Source of the DNA: Rahnella ecdela
GTDB taxonomy: Bacteria; Pseudomonadota; Gammaproteobacteria; Enterobacterales; Enterobacteriaceae
DNA length: 45,337 bases
Assembly (NCBI RefSeq): GCF_019049625.1
Contig: NZ_JAFMOY010000104.1
Coordinates: 1 to 45,337 of the forward strand
Direction: 5' to 3'
Below are positions 1-9,236 of this stretch, piece after piece. The position numbers and the translations under genes are program-made. Positions within the stretch are counted from its first letter, which is position 1. Every line of letters begins with the position of its first letter. The notes beneath the pieces were generated by a model. It was not told where the DNA came from, ran no database searches, and saw only the letters and a list, made by a program, of their open reading frames with translations.

Positions 1-2
1 AA

Positions 3-1361
3 GACGAACAGCACGGCGAAGATTTTGCCCGCTATCAGATTGAAGGCTGGCGTAATAACGCGGATATGGTCTCCGGAACGTCTAATTCCCCGCGCATGCA
101 GCCGGGTTTGTGCTTTGCGCTGACGGACCATCCCCGTGAGGATTTGAACTCTCAGTGGCAGGTGATCGCCTGCGAAATTCAGGGCGATCAGCCGCAGGCG
201 CTGATTGGTAACGAAGGTCAGGGAACCACCCTTTCCAGCCACTTTCAGGTGATCCCGGCGACGCAAACGTGGCGGTCGGTACCGCATCCCAAACCGCGCA
301 TTGACGGCCCGCAGATTGCCATCGTTACCGGCCCGCCGGGAGAAGAAATTTTCTGCGATGAGCACGGGCGCGTGCGGGTGAAATTTGCCTGGGATCGCTA
401 CAACAAAGCCAACGAAGGCAGTTCATGCTGGATCCGCGTCTCGCAGGCATGGGCAGGCACCGGTTTTGGCAACATCGCCATTCCGCGCGTCGGCCAGGAA
501 GTGATCGTCGATTTCCTCAACGGCGACCCGGACCAACCTATCATCACCGGTCGCACCTATCACGCCAGCAACCGCTCACCCGGTAGCTTACCCGGCACTA
601 AAACGCAGATGGCGATCCGCTCACAAACCTACAAAGGCAGCGGCTACAACGAGCTGATGTTCGAAGATGCCACCGCGCAGGAATTGCTTTCGATCCATGC
701 CCAGAAGGACATGAAGACCAAGGTGCTGAATAACAGGATGACGGATGTGGTTGCCAACCACACAGAAAAAGTTGGCGGTAATCAGGCAATAACCATTGCT
801 AAAAACCAGATACAAAACGTGGGTGCAAACCAGATTGAAACCATCACCTCTAACCAGGTGGTCAATGTGGGAAATAACAAATCAGAAACTGTCGGCATCA
901 TTAAAACTGAAACGGTCGGTTTTTTGAGCGCATTATCTGTTGGGATTGCGTATCAGGTTTCCGTGGGCAGCAGCATGAACACTACCGTTGGGGTATCGCA
1001 ATCCTCTGAGATCGGCGTCTTAAAAACGTTGAATGTAGGACAAACGTACAGCATCGACGTCGGGAAAAAAATGAAGCTGAGCGTAGGTGAAATCAAAAGC
1101 GAAATGGCCGGCAAGACCTCGCTATATTCAGCCGGAGACCATCTGGAGCTCAGTTGTGGCGCCGCCAAAATCGTACTAACCAAAGATGGCAGCATTTTTC
1201 TCTCCGGCACCACATTACATATGCAGGGAGTCGCGATGGTTAACAGTGACTCGGCACTCATAAATCTTAACTGCGGATTATCGGTAGCGCCACCACCCGC
1301 CCCACCGGCCTCGGGAAGCAGCGACATGCCGCCAGCAGGCGCAACTCCTCCGTTTATTTAA
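3..1361 (+). CDS. vgrG: VgrG (TssI) type VI secretion spike protein, 5' end missing
   Basis: VgrG forms the trimeric spike of the type VI secretion system and carries effectors to target cells. The reading frame is open from base 3, so the N-terminal part lies outside the window. Visible are the gp27/gp5-like region (DEHGRVRVKFAWDR and GDPDQPIITGRTYHASN are typical VgrG signatures) and then a long stretch with a recurring V-G motif every 8-10 residues (NVGANQ, TVGIIK, SVGSSM), the triple-stranded beta-helix needle. The C-terminus is a short Pro/Ala/Gly-rich tail. The rhs gene starts 27 bases downstream with its own AAAGGA site, so the Rhs protein is probably this spike's cargo. The family assignment is certain; the cargo link is inferred from adjacency. 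Confidence 0.95.
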   Translation, partial: DEQHGEDFARYQIEGWRNNADMVSGTSNSPRMQPGLCFALTDHPREDLNSQWQVIACEIQGDQPQALIGNEGQGTTLSSHFQVIPATQTWRSVPHPKPRIDGPQIAIVTGPPGEEIFCDEHGRVRVKFAWDRYNKANEGSSCWIRVSQAWAGTGFGNIAIPRVGQEVIVDFLNGDPDQPIITGRTYHASNRSPGSLPGTKTQMAIRSQTYKGSGYNELMFEDATAQELLSIHAQKDMKTKVLNNRMTDVVANHTEKVGGNQAITIAKNQIQNVGANQIETITSNQVVNVGNNKSETVGIIKTETVGFLSALSVGIAYQVSVGSSMNTTVGVSQSSEIGVLKTLNVGQTYSIDVGKKMKLSVGEIKSEMAGKTSLYSAGDHLELSCGAAKIVLTKDGSIFLSGTTLHMQGVAMVNSDSALINLNCGLSVAPPPAPPASGSSDMPPAGATPPFI

Positions 1362-1388
1362 AATATTAACATTAAAAGGATTTACCCC

Positions 1389-4300
1389 ATGACCGGATTT
1401 CCGGCAGCACGGCAGAAGGATATGACCGCCATTGGTGGCCCGATTGTTCAGGGCTCGCTGGGCGTAATGATTGGCGCGCCGACCGGCGTGGCGTGCTCGG
1501 TTTGCCCCGGCGGGGTCAAAGTGGGGAGCCCGGTCAACCCGTCGCTGGGCGCTAAAGTCCTGCCGGACGAGACCGATATCGCGCTGCCCGCGGCGCTGCC
1601 GTTTGTCCTCAGCCGCTCCTACAGCAGCTATAAAACGGATACGCCCGCGCCGGTCGGGCTGTTCGGCCCCGGCTGGACCGCCGCGGCAGACATCCGCCTG
1701 CAAATTCGCGCGGATGAACTGATTTTGAACGACAACGGCGGGCGCAGCCTGCATTTTCATCTGCTGCCGCCGGGCCAGATTGCCTTCAGCAACAGCGAAA
1801 AGCTCTGGCTGGCGCGCGGTGGTATTGATACGCAAAACAGCGCGCATCCGCTCAGCAAACTGTGGCAGGCGCTGCCGCAGGAGCTTCGCAACAGTCCCGA
1901 TGACTATTTCGTGGCGAACGACGCCACCGGTCCGTGGTGGATTTTAGGCTGCGTTCAGTTACCCGAAACGGCGCAGAACGAGCTGCCGCGCCCTCTGCCT
2001 GCCTCGCGCGAACTGCTCGGATTAACCGACCGCTTCGGTAATACGCTGCGCTATCACCGCGATACGCAGGCTGAGTTTGCCGGACACATTACCGGTGTTA
2101 CCGACAGTGCCGGGCGGCGCTTTCGCCTTGAGCTGACGCGGCTTGTGGACTTTAAACCCGCGCTGAACACCGGCCGGGGCGAAGATTCTGGCGTGCGCTT
2201 AGTTGCTGTCTGGCTGGCAAAAGACCTGAGCTTTCCGGATTTGCCCGATAAACCGCTGGTCCGTTACGACTACACGCCGCGCGGCGAGCTGAAAACCGTG
2301 TACGACCGTGCGGGCGAAATCGTCCGCCGCTTTGACTGGCATCCTGAAAATAGCGGCCTGATGACCGCGCACCAGTACGCCGGAAGGCCCGCAACGCGCT
2401 ACGTCTACGATGATGCCTCCGGCAAAGTCATTTCTCAGGTGAATCCCGGCGGCCTCAGTTATCAGTTTGAATACCGTTCTGACCAGACCCGCGTCACCGA
2501 CAACCTCGGGCGCGTGCGCGTCTACCACTTCGAGGGCGAGCGCGGATTACGCCGGGTGGTGAAGCTTGAGCAGCCCGACGGCAGCAGTACGCAGAGCACC
2601 TTTGATACGCAGGGGCGGCTGACCTCGCAGACCGATAGCCTCGGGCGCATCACAAAATTTCAGCTGAATCCGGCCAACGGCGCGCTGGTCGCAATCCTGT
2701 ATCCCGACGGCGAAAAGCGCAGCCAGTTCAGCTACAACGGCGCCGGCCAGCTGGTTACCGCCATTGCGCCGGACGGGCGTCGGGTGGATAAAAAGTATGA
2801 CGAGCTTGGGCGTCTGACGGCTGAAACCGACGCCCTGAGCCAGACCCGCCGCTATCACTACGCGGATGAAAACAGTGCGCAGCCTTGCGCGACGGAAGAC
2901 GCCGCGGGCGGCAGACAGGAACTCGAATGGAACGCGTTGGGTTTGCTGACGTCGTTTACCGACTGCTCCGGCTATAAAACTTCGTACCGCTACAACCGCG
3001 ACGGTCAGCCGGTAGAAATCCTGCATGAAGAAGGTATAACCATCCGCTTTGAGTACGATGCGCGTGGACGGCGGATTGCCAGTACGGATGCCGCCGGAAA
3101 CCGGACGCAGTGGGAATATGATGACGCCGGTGACGTGATGTCGGTTACCCGCCCTGACGGCAGTAAAAGTGTGCAAAGTTACGACGCCCGCGGCAATCCG
3201 GCAAGCCAAAGTGACGGCGGGTTAACGCGCCGGACAGAGTTCGACAGCGCGGGCAGGCTTGTCCGCCTGGTCAATGAAAATGATGCTGAAACCCGGTTCA
3301 GCTACGACGTGATGGACCGGCTGACGCAGGAAATTGGCTTTGACGGACGCACGCAGGGTTATCGCTACAACGCCGCCGGTCAGCTGGTTCAGAGCGACGA
3401 CGCCGGGCTGACCACGCTCTGGCACTACGACGACGAAGGCCAGCTTATCCGCCAGCAGCGTCCCGGCCTCAGCGACGGCCCGGACGACGTGCTGTGGCGC
3501 TACGACGCCTCCGGTCGGGTGCTGGAAACCGGCCACCGCAGCGAGACCCATCTGGTCAGCGTGCGCTTTCAGTATGACGCCAACGATAACCTTACCGGCG
3601 AGCGCCAGATTATCCACAACGCCAGCGGCGACCTGCTGTGGCAGCACACCGTGCGCCGCCAGTTCGACCCGCGCGGTTTTGAATCGTCCTTAAACTGCGA
3701 CGGCCTGCCGGACATCCGCTGGCAGACCTACGGCCCCGGCCATCTGCTGGGTGTCAGACTCGGCGACGACGTCATGCTGGAGCTCGGTCGCGACAAACTG
3801 CACCGGGAAACCTCGCGGCAGTTCGGCCAACACTGGCAGTCTGAAAAAACCTATTCCCGCACCGGGCAACTTGCCGGGCAACACGCTTTATCAGGCGGTC
3901 ATCTAACCCGCAATTATCACTACAACGCCGCCGGACAAATGACGCAGATGTCCACCGGCGGAGGCGACCATTTTTACCGCTACACGCCCGCAGGCAGGCT
4001 GCACAGCGTCAGCTCACCGGCGGGCGTGCTGACCACCCTGACCGACCCGGCGGGCAACCGCACGCTCACGCATCATGATTCGCATCCGGCTCCGATAAAC
4101 GAGCTTCCGGTCTGGCACGGCAACCGCATTCAGCACGACGAGCGGTATCAGTATGAATACGATGTGTGGGGGAATCTGACCGCAAAACGGCCTTATTACG
4201 CGGGCTGGGTACAGCATTCGCACGACGATGAGGCGGTACACACCTTCGCGTATGACCGCACGCACCGGCTGACGCGCTTTACCATTGAGCAGAACGGCCA

Positions 4301-5456
4301 GACCACCACGCGGGCGCGCTATATTTACGACCCGCTCGGGCGGCGCGTCGGCAAACAGGTGAGCACGCTGAATCCGCAAACGCAGGAAACCGACACGCAA
4401 AACACCTGGTTTGGCTGGGACGGCGACCGGCTGGTGCTGACCGAAAACCGGGACATCCAGCTGCACACCATTTATCACCTTGGCAGCTTTGTGCCGCTGC
4501 TGCGCGCCGAGCACGCGCGGGCAGAAGACAGCCACCGCACGCTGGCGGAAAAACTCGAAGAGGACGCGGGCGGCGTGTTCCCGCCGGATATTCATGAGCG
4601 TTTTAACGTGATTGAGCAGGAAATCCGGCGCAATCAGGTGAGCGAGGCGAATCACCAATGGCTGGCCTCCGTCAGCCTGAAAGCCGAAAACATCGCGCTG
4701 TGGGTCGACCCGCTGCCGGAAAGTCACGAAATGGCACTGCACCTGTTCCACTGCGACCCTCTGGGGACGCCAATCGGGCTGGTTAATCACAAAAACGGCA
4801 AAGTGGAATGGAACGCGGACATTGACGTCTGGGGCAACGTGCAGAGCTGCGATAACCCCCACAAACTGCGCCAGCCCATCCGCATGCAGGGACAGCAATT
4901 TGATGAGGAATCGGGGCTGCATTACAACCGGCATCGTTATTATGACCCGGCGCAGGGGCGGTATATTACTCAGGATCCGATTGGGTTGATGGGGGGATGG
5001 AATGGGTATTCATATACAAATAATCCGATAGAACAGGTTGATCCTCTTGGTTTGGCGAGTTGGGATATCCTACTCAAGCAAGCAGGAATTAAATCTGGGA
5101 CACCGGCTACATCACCAACATCATCGCCCTCAATGCGTCCTGATGGCCAGCCTTGGGGAGCGGGTTGTGGTGATGCTAAGACTGACAGATATGTTCCGGA
5201 TGGTATGTATGGTGCTGACTTTACTAAAGCTTGTAAAATTCACGACAAATGCTATGAAACTAGAGGTACAAGTAAACCAGCATGTGATACAGAATTAGGA
5301 AAAAATATAGTATTAGCATGTGATAGGGCCCTGGGGATGTTGGAAGGAATTCCCGAAGCTCAAAACACACTTTATAGCTGTAGAGCAACTGCGGTTATTT
5401 ATCAGTCAGCAGTGGAAAAATTCGGTGGTTCTGCATATGACGCGGCACAAAAATAG
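1389..5456 (+). CDS. Rhs effector protein with phospholipase A2-like C-terminal toxin
   Basis: A 1355-residue polymorphic toxin. Residues 1 to about 60 are Gly/Pro-rich and PAAR-like, followed by the DUF6531-type Rhs N-terminus (LPFVLSRSYSSYKTD), then dozens of YD repeats that form the cocoon-like Rhs shell, then the core end (GLHYNRHRYYDPAQGRY, DPIGL) and the DPLGL motif at 1218-1222, where Rhs proteins change from conserved core to variable toxin. The last 133 residues contain ACKIHDKCY (His1285, Asp1286), a GAGCGD loop before it and a downstream CD (Cys1299-Asp1300), which is the phospholipase A2 layout: Ca-binding loop, CxxHDxCY, distal Asp. Six cysteines suggest disulfides and periplasmic action. 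Base composition falls sharply after about 5000. The Rhs assignment is certain; the PLA2 call rests on motif reading. Confidence 0.93.
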   Translation: MTGFPAARQKDMTAIGGPIVQGSLGVMIGAPTGVACSVCPGGVKVGSPVNPSLGAKVLPDETDIALPAALPFVLSRSYSSYKTDTPAPVGLFGPGWTAAADIRLQIRADELILNDNGGRSLHFHLLPPGQIAFSNSEKLWLARGGIDTQNSAHPLSKLWQALPQELRNSPDDYFVANDATGPWWILGCVQLPETAQNELPRPLPASRELLGLTDRFGNTLRYHRDTQAEFAGHITGVTDSAGRRFRLELTRLVDFKPALNTGRGEDSGVRLVAVWLAKDLSFPDLPDKPLVRYDYTPRGELKTVYDRAGEIVRRFDWHPENSGLMTAHQYAGRPATRYVYDDASGKVISQVNPGGLSYQFEYRSDQTRVTDNLGRVRVYHFEGERGLRRVVKLEQPDGSSTQSTFDTQGRLTSQTDSLGRITKFQLNPANGALVAILYPDGEKRSQFSYNGAGQLVTAIAPDGRRVDKKYDELGRLTAETDALSQTRRYHYADENSAQPCATEDAAGGRQELEWNALGLLTSFTDCSGYKTSYRYNRDGQPVEILHEEGITIRFEYDARGRRIASTDAAGNRTQWEYDDAGDVMSVTRPDGSKSVQSYDARGNPASQSDGGLTRRTEFDSAGRLVRLVNENDAETRFSYDVMDRLTQEIGFDGRTQGYRYNAAGQLVQSDDAGLTTLWHYDDEGQLIRQQRPGLSDGPDDVLWRYDASGRVLETGHRSETHLVSVRFQYDANDNLTGERQIIHNASGDLLWQHTVRRQFDPRGFESSLNCDGLPDIRWQTYGPGHLLGVRLGDDVMLELGRDKLHRETSRQFGQHWQSEKTYSRTGQLAGQHALSGGHLTRNYHYNAAGQMTQMSTGGGDHFYRYTPAGRLHSVSSPAGVLTTLTDPAGNRTLTHHDSHPAPINELPVWHGNRIQHDERYQYEYDVWGNLTAKRPYYAGWVQHSHDDEAVHTFAYDRTHRLTRFTIEQNGQTTTRARYIYDPLGRRVGKQVSTLNPQTQETDTQNTWFGWDGDRLVLTENRDIQLHTIYHLGSFVPLLRAEHARAEDSHRTLAEKLEEDAGGVFPPDIHERFNVIEQEIRRNQVSEANHQWLASVSLKAENIALWVDPLPESHEMALHLFHCDPLGTPIGLVNHKNGKVEWNADIDVWGNVQSCDNPHKLRQPIRMQGQQFDEESGLHYNRHRYYDPAQGRYITQDPIGLMGGWNGYSYTNNPIEQVDPLGLASWDILLKQAGIKSGTPATSPTSSPSMRPDGQPWGAGCGDAKTDRYVPDGMYGADFTKACKIHDKCYETRGTSKPACDTELGKNIVLACDRALGMLEGIPEAQNTLYSCRATAVIYQSAVEKFGGSAYDAAQK
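5055..5456 (+). other. Rhs variable tip: phospholipase A2-like toxin domain
   Basis: Codons 1223-1355 of the Rhs gene, directly after DPLGL. Cysteines are at 1260, 1282, 1288, 1299, 1311 and 1331; the putative catalytic pair is His1285/Asp1286. The DNA is much more AT-rich than the GC-rich core before it, and codon use changes (many ATA, AGA and TTA), as is usual when Rhs tips are exchanged. The immunity candidate follows 105 bases downstream with a similar composition. Confidence 0.7.
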
Positions 5457-5567
5457 GCGAATTTGAAAGGTGTCAACATACATTCCCAGATTCATATAGC
5501 TAAAGAAGACTCAAAATATTTAGCACTGTGAAACTTTTAAGCAATAGCGACATTTTAAGAGATGATG

Positions 5568-6248
5568 ATGTTAAAAATAGCCACCACAGTCGTATTAGCA
5601 GTTATCATATTCACAATTACTGGCTGTGATGAATCTGAGATTAAAAGAGATTTTAAAATAAGTAACGTAGCCAGTTTTCCATATGAAATAGAGGGATTAA
5701 AAAATAGATGGTATTTTTGTGAAAAATGCCTCAAAGATAAACGCTGTAAAACTAACAACGTTAAACAATGTAATGAGATCACTCTACCTGATAGAAGTGA
5801 GGCTTTAAGCTTAGCAATGAGCAGGCCCAACACTGAAGCAGTTTATTTTCTGGTCGATGTCGCAAAGGCAGATGTAAATGGCATTACAAAGGATGACAAT
5901 GACACGCCACTAATGAATGCAGCATATTATGGTTCTAAAGAACATCAACAAATAGCCAAACATCTGATTTCTCTTGGGGCTGATGTCAATACAATTAACG
6001 AATTACGGCCTAATAATACAGCATTACTGGTTGCAATCTGGAAAAATAATATTGATTTTGCAAGATTGTTAATTGATAACGGAGCAATTCTCGATATGTC
6101 ACCCGTTACAGGAGTCAGAGAGAGAAGTGCATGTGAAGCAGCAATAGTTTATGGCAGAGCGGAAATAATACCGTTCATTGATGGATGTTGTAATTTGATT
6201 AAAAACAAACCCGATCTGATGCCTGCTACATTTTCAGAATGTAAATAA
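5568..6248 (+). CDS. ankyrin-repeat lipoprotein, probable immunity protein for the Rhs toxin
   Basis: About 226 residues. The N-terminus is a lipoprotein signal: a hydrophobic stretch then the lipobox ITGC, with the next residues DESE predicting outer-membrane retention. The middle carries ankyrin-like repeats (DNDTPLMNAAYYGSKEHQQI, SLGADVNT, NNTALLVAIWKNNIDFARLL, DNGA). Three ATGs occur in a row (5562, 5565, 5568); the AAGAG at 5557-5561 is properly spaced only for the third, so 5568 was chosen. It lies directly behind the Rhs toxin tip and shares its low GC content. A periplasm-facing lipoprotein fits neutralisation of a phospholipase acting on membranes from outside the cytoplasm. The immunity role is inferred from position and topology. 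Confidence 0.8.
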   Translation: MLKIATTVVLAVIIFTITGCDESEIKRDFKISNVASFPYEIEGLKNRWYFCEKCLKDKRCKTNNVKQCNEITLPDRSEALSLAMSRPNTEAVYFLVDVAKADVNGITKDDNDTPLMNAAYYGSKEHQQIAKHLISLGADVNTINELRPNNTALLVAIWKNNIDFARLLIDNGAILDMSPVTGVRERSACEAAIVYGRAEIIPFIDGCCNLIKNKPDLMPATFSECK

Positions 6249-6370
6249 TTTATTTCTTAGTTTGTGACTTAACTTAAGAAACTGGTCTGGAGGGGTAGGA
6301 ACATAGGCCCTGCGATATAGATGCAGGAAACGTTACAAAGAAACTTTAGGTACTAATCAGTCAAAGTGAT

Positions 6371-6401
6371 TCTAAAAGCAAAAAGGCCAGCAACGCTGGC
6401 C
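6371..6401 (-). terminator. Rho-independent terminator of fadR
   Basis: A perfect 7-bp stem, GGCCAGC (6385-6391) and GCTGGCC (6395-6401) with a 3-base loop. On the minus strand it is followed by TTTTTGCTTTT, so it fits the end of the fadR transcript. It marks the right-hand border of the AT-rich toxin-immunity segment. Confidence 0.8.
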
Positions 6402-6454
6402 ATTTGTATACTTCGGAACGGAAACAACTTACTGCACCGATCTGTGGATTTTGA

Positions 6455-6479
6455 GGTAACCGGCTTTACGCTGGTTACC
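6455..6479. repeat. hairpin in the fadR 3' region
   Basis: An inverted repeat of 10 bp with one G-T mismatch (GGTAACCGGC at 6455-6464 against GCTGGTTACC at 6470-6479), 35 bases downstream of the fadR stop. There is no T-tract on either side. It may stabilise the fadR 3' end before the true terminator; the function is not known. Confidence 0.45.
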
Positions 6480-6514
6480 ATCAGCTTCATTAGTGTTCCC
6501 AAACAGTCCGAAAT

Positions 6515-7237
6515 TTAACGATGCTTCTGTTCGGTCAGATCACCCGGCATCGCGCTCTGCATACTGTGCCAGATTTCACCACTCTGACGACCATAATTAC
6601 GAACGGAATCAACAATCTGCTCGTAACTTTTTTCGTGGCAGATATCGGATAGTTTTTTATAGAAATTGATCGCCAGTTTACGCGCTTCAGGATTGGAGAA
6701 GTAATAACGTCCTACGCGGGTATACAATCCGCGTAATCCGTTGATGATCAGCCCGTAAATTGGATTGCCGGAAGCAAAGGCCAGACCACGGAAAATACCA
6801 TAATCGAGCGCCGTGAAGGCCTCGGCATGATCTTCAACTTCAGCGGCTTTGGCCAGTACCCGCTGGGTTTCTTCCGGATTGCTACGCATCGCTTTACGGA
6901 TAAAAATCGTTGCAATGTTGGTACGAACAGACAGCAAATTATCAATGAGCTGCGGTACGCTTTCGTGATCAAGACGCGCCAGTGTTTCCAGAATATTCAG
7001 ACCCGACGTTTCCCAAAAATTGTTCACCTTGGTCGGTTTACCATGCTGAATTGTCAACCAGCCATCCCGGGCAAGCCGCTGTAACACTTCACGCAATGTG
7101 GTTCGGGTCACGCCAATGAGTTCTGAAAGTTCTCTCTCTGCGGGCAAAATAGAGCCCGGAGGGAAGCGGCTGTTCCAGATACTTTCGATGATATACTCTT
7201 CGGCAAAACCGGCAGGACTTTGTGCCTTAATAACCAT
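6515..7237 (-). CDS. fadR: fatty acid metabolism regulator FadR
   Basis: A 240-residue GntR-family regulator that represses beta-oxidation genes and activates unsaturated fatty-acid synthesis; long-chain acyl-CoA releases it from DNA. The N-terminal winged helix is nearly identical to the E. coli protein ([20 protein letters not shown], then [12 protein letters not shown]), and the C-terminal acyl-CoA domain is conserved ([21 protein letters not shown]). Length matches E. coli FadR (239). It is divergent from nhaB, as in E. coli, with 244 bases between the starts. A FadR-operator-like sequence lies in its own leader (7281-7297), which suggests autoregulation. Confidence 0.97.
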   Translation of the reverse strand: MVIKAQSPAGFAEEYIIESIWNSRFPPGSILPAERELSELIGVTRTTLREVLQRLARDGWLTIQHGKPTKVNNFWETSGLNILETLARLDHESVPQLIDNLLSVRTNIATIFIRKAMRSNPEETQRVLAKAAEVEDHAEAFTALDYGIFRGLAFASGNPIYGLIINGLRGLYTRVGRYYFSNPEARKLAINFYKKLSDICHEKSYEQIVDSVRNYGRQSGEIWHSMQSAMPGDLTEQKHR

Positions 7238-7280
7238 GTGTTTGTCGTTCCGTGTGAGGCTTTTATTGGGGATATAGTTC

Positions 7281-7297
7281 AGCTCATCATACCAGAT
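7281..7297 (-). promoter_or_regulatory. FadR operator-like site in the fadR leader
   Basis: Read on the minus strand, ATCTGGTATGATGAGCT differs at only two positions from AGCTGGTATGATGAGTT, which I recall as an E. coli fadD operator. A TATAAC hexamer (7309-7314, minus strand) just upstream could be the fadR -10, which would place the site at about +5 to +21 of the transcript. The motif match is seen; occupancy by FadR is inferred. Confidence 0.6.
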
Positions 7298-7481
7298 GAA
7301 AAACGCCGGTTATAGCACTCAGGCAGAACAAATGTTGAAACTGTGCAGGGGTTGGCAGAATTTCAAATCTCTTACAGGGTTATGTGACTGTCCTTTCTGG
7401 TGGAAAATTTCAGTCAGACAATTAAACTGGCCTATGTTTTTGATACAACTATAAATTACAGACAAAGGAGTTCTGGGGAAT

Positions 7482-9059
7482 ATGGAAACAACCTACAGTC
7501 GCGCATTTATTAAAAACTTTTTGGGGCAGTCTCCTAACTGGTACAAAATTACCATCCTGACGTTTTTGATTATTAACCCGTTGATTTTCTTTCTGGTCAG
7601 TCCGTTTTTAGCCGGATGGCTGCTGGTCGTCGAGTTCATTTTTACACTGGGTATGGCGCTTAAATGCTATCCACTCCAGCCGGGCGGTCTGCTGGCTATC
7701 GAAGCGGTCATGATCGGTATGACCACCGCAGAGCGCATTCGCGAAGAGATTTCGGCCAACCTCGAAGTCATCCTGCTGCTGATTTTCATGGTTGCGGGCA
7801 TCTACTTTATGAAGCAACTCCTGCTGACCGTTTTTACCAAACTGCTGCTAAATCTGAGAAATAAAATCGCGCTATCGATGGCCTTTTGTTTCGCTGCCGC
7901 TTTTCTCTCTGCCTTCCTCGATGCTCTGACAGTTATCGCCGTGGTGATCAGCGTTTCCGTCGGTTTCTATTCGATTTACCACAATTTCGCCTCAAATCAG
8001 AGTGAAAGCGCGGACGTGACCGACGACAGCACGTTTACCGGTAATCAGCAGCACCAGGCCGTGTTGGAACAGTTCCGTGCATTCTTACGCAGCCTGATGA
8101 TGCATGCAGGCGTCGGTACTGCGCTCGGTGGCGTGATGACGATGGTCGGTGAACCGCAGAACCTGATTATCGCCAAAAGCGCCGACTGGCAGTTTGTCGA
8201 TTTCCTGATCCGCATGTCTCCGGTTACTGTGCCGGTGTTTATATGTGGTTTCGTGGTTTGCGCGCTGGTGGAACGTTTTCGTCTGTTTGGCTATGGCGCA
8301 AAACTGCCACATCCGGTGTATGAAGTGCTCAAAAAGTTCGATCAAAAGAACAGCGAGAACATTACCAAACAGGAGCGCATTAAGCTGGCGGTACAGGTCG
8401 TCATAGGTGTATGGCTAATTATCGCGCTGGCTTTCCATCTGGCAGAAGTTGGGTTGATCGGCCTGACGGTCATTATCTTTGCTACTGCGTTTTGCGGTGT
8501 GACGGATGAACATGCAATTGGTAAAGCTTTCCAGGATTCCCTGCCCTTCACCGCCCTGCTGACTGTCTTTTTTGCCATCGTTGCCGTAATCATCGAACAG
8601 CACCTGTTCACTCCAATCATTCACTATGTGCTTCAGTCAGCGCCGTCAAACCAACTGTCATTGTTCTATCTGTTCAATGGCTTGCTTTCTTCTGTTTCTG
8701 ATAATGTTTTTGTCGGCACCGTTTATATCAATGAAGCGAAATCGGCGCTGGTTAATGGCGTGATTGACCTCAAGCAGTTCGAATTGCTGGCGGTCGCGAT
8801 CAATACCGGGACAAATCTGCCCTCAGTGGCCACTCCTAACGGTCAGGCGGCATTCCTGTTCCTGCTGACTTCCGCCCTTGCTCCGCTTATCCGTCTTTCT
8901 TACGGAAAAATGGTCTGGATGGCGCTGCCTTACACGTTAGTGATGACGCTGGTGGGTTTGCTTTGCGTACAATATCTGCTGCCGGATATGACGCAGTGGT
9001 TTACGAATATGGGATGGCTGAGTTTGCCACCGGCCAGTGAATTGCTCATGCCTCGCTGA
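7482..9059 (+). CDS. nhaB: Na+/H+ antiporter NhaB
   Basis: Inner-membrane sodium/proton antiporter of 525 residues (E. coli 513), with about a dozen hydrophobic segments. It exports Na+ in exchange for protons. Recognisable NhaB stretches include [20 protein letters not shown] near the start and the conserved [27 protein letters not shown] and [20 protein letters not shown] blocks, which carry the polar membrane residues of the family. The start has AAGGAG at 7465-7470 and GGGGAA closer in. It is divergent from fadR and upstream of dsbB, the same neighbourhood as in E. coli. Confidence 0.96.
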   Translation: METTYSRAFIKNFLGQSPNWYKITILTFLIINPLIFFLVSPFLAGWLLVVEFIFTLGMALKCYPLQPGGLLAIEAVMIGMTTAERIREEISANLEVILLLIFMVAGIYFMKQLLLTVFTKLLLNLRNKIALSMAFCFAAAFLSAFLDALTVIAVVISVSVGFYSIYHNFASNQSESADVTDDSTFTGNQQHQAVLEQFRAFLRSLMMHAGVGTALGGVMTMVGEPQNLIIAKSADWQFVDFLIRMSPVTVPVFICGFVVCALVERFRLFGYGAKLPHPVYEVLKKFDQKNSENITKQERIKLAVQVVIGVWLIIALAFHLAEVGLIGLTVIIFATAFCGVTDEHAIGKAFQDSLPFTALLTVFFAIVAVIIEQHLFTPIIHYVLQSAPSNQLSLFYLFNGLLSSVSDNVFVGTVYINEAKSALVNGVIDLKQFELLAVAINTGTNLPSVATPNGQAAFLFLLTSALAPLIRLSYGKMVWMALPYTLVMTLVGLLCVQYLLPDMTQWFTNMGWLSLPPASELLMPR

Positions 9060-9073
9060 TCCCGAAGACGTAC

Positions 9074-9114
9074 CCGGTAATTTTCTGGAAGCTTGCAATC
9101 TTGAAAATTACCGG
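9074..9114. repeat. 12-bp perfect inverted repeat downstream of nhaB
   Basis: CCGGTAATTTTC (9074-9085) and GAAAATTACCGG (9103-9114) flank 17 bases. It lies 14 bases after the nhaB stop. No T-run follows, so it is a weak terminator candidate; it may be a transcript-stabilising hairpin or a binding site. Confidence 0.5.
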
Positions 9115-9236
9115 ATTTAAACGTGAAATGTCCGATTCATATTATTTATTTACCTAATATTTATTCTGACAGGCTGGCAGCAGGGAGCAATTGGTTTACA
9201 CTGCGTCTCAGTAGCTAACTGCAGGGAAAATTTACT

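Noticed and set aside
4014-4934. Long open frame on the minus strand (306 codons) inside rhs
   Set aside because: It lies fully within the conserved Rhs core and is a by-product of GC-rich codon use; the product resembles nothing and has no start signals.
6279-6295. AACTGGTCTGG resembling half of a FadR operator in the toxin-immunity gap
   Set aside because: Only the left half fits, and there is no promoter or fatty-acid gene downstream on that strand within reach.
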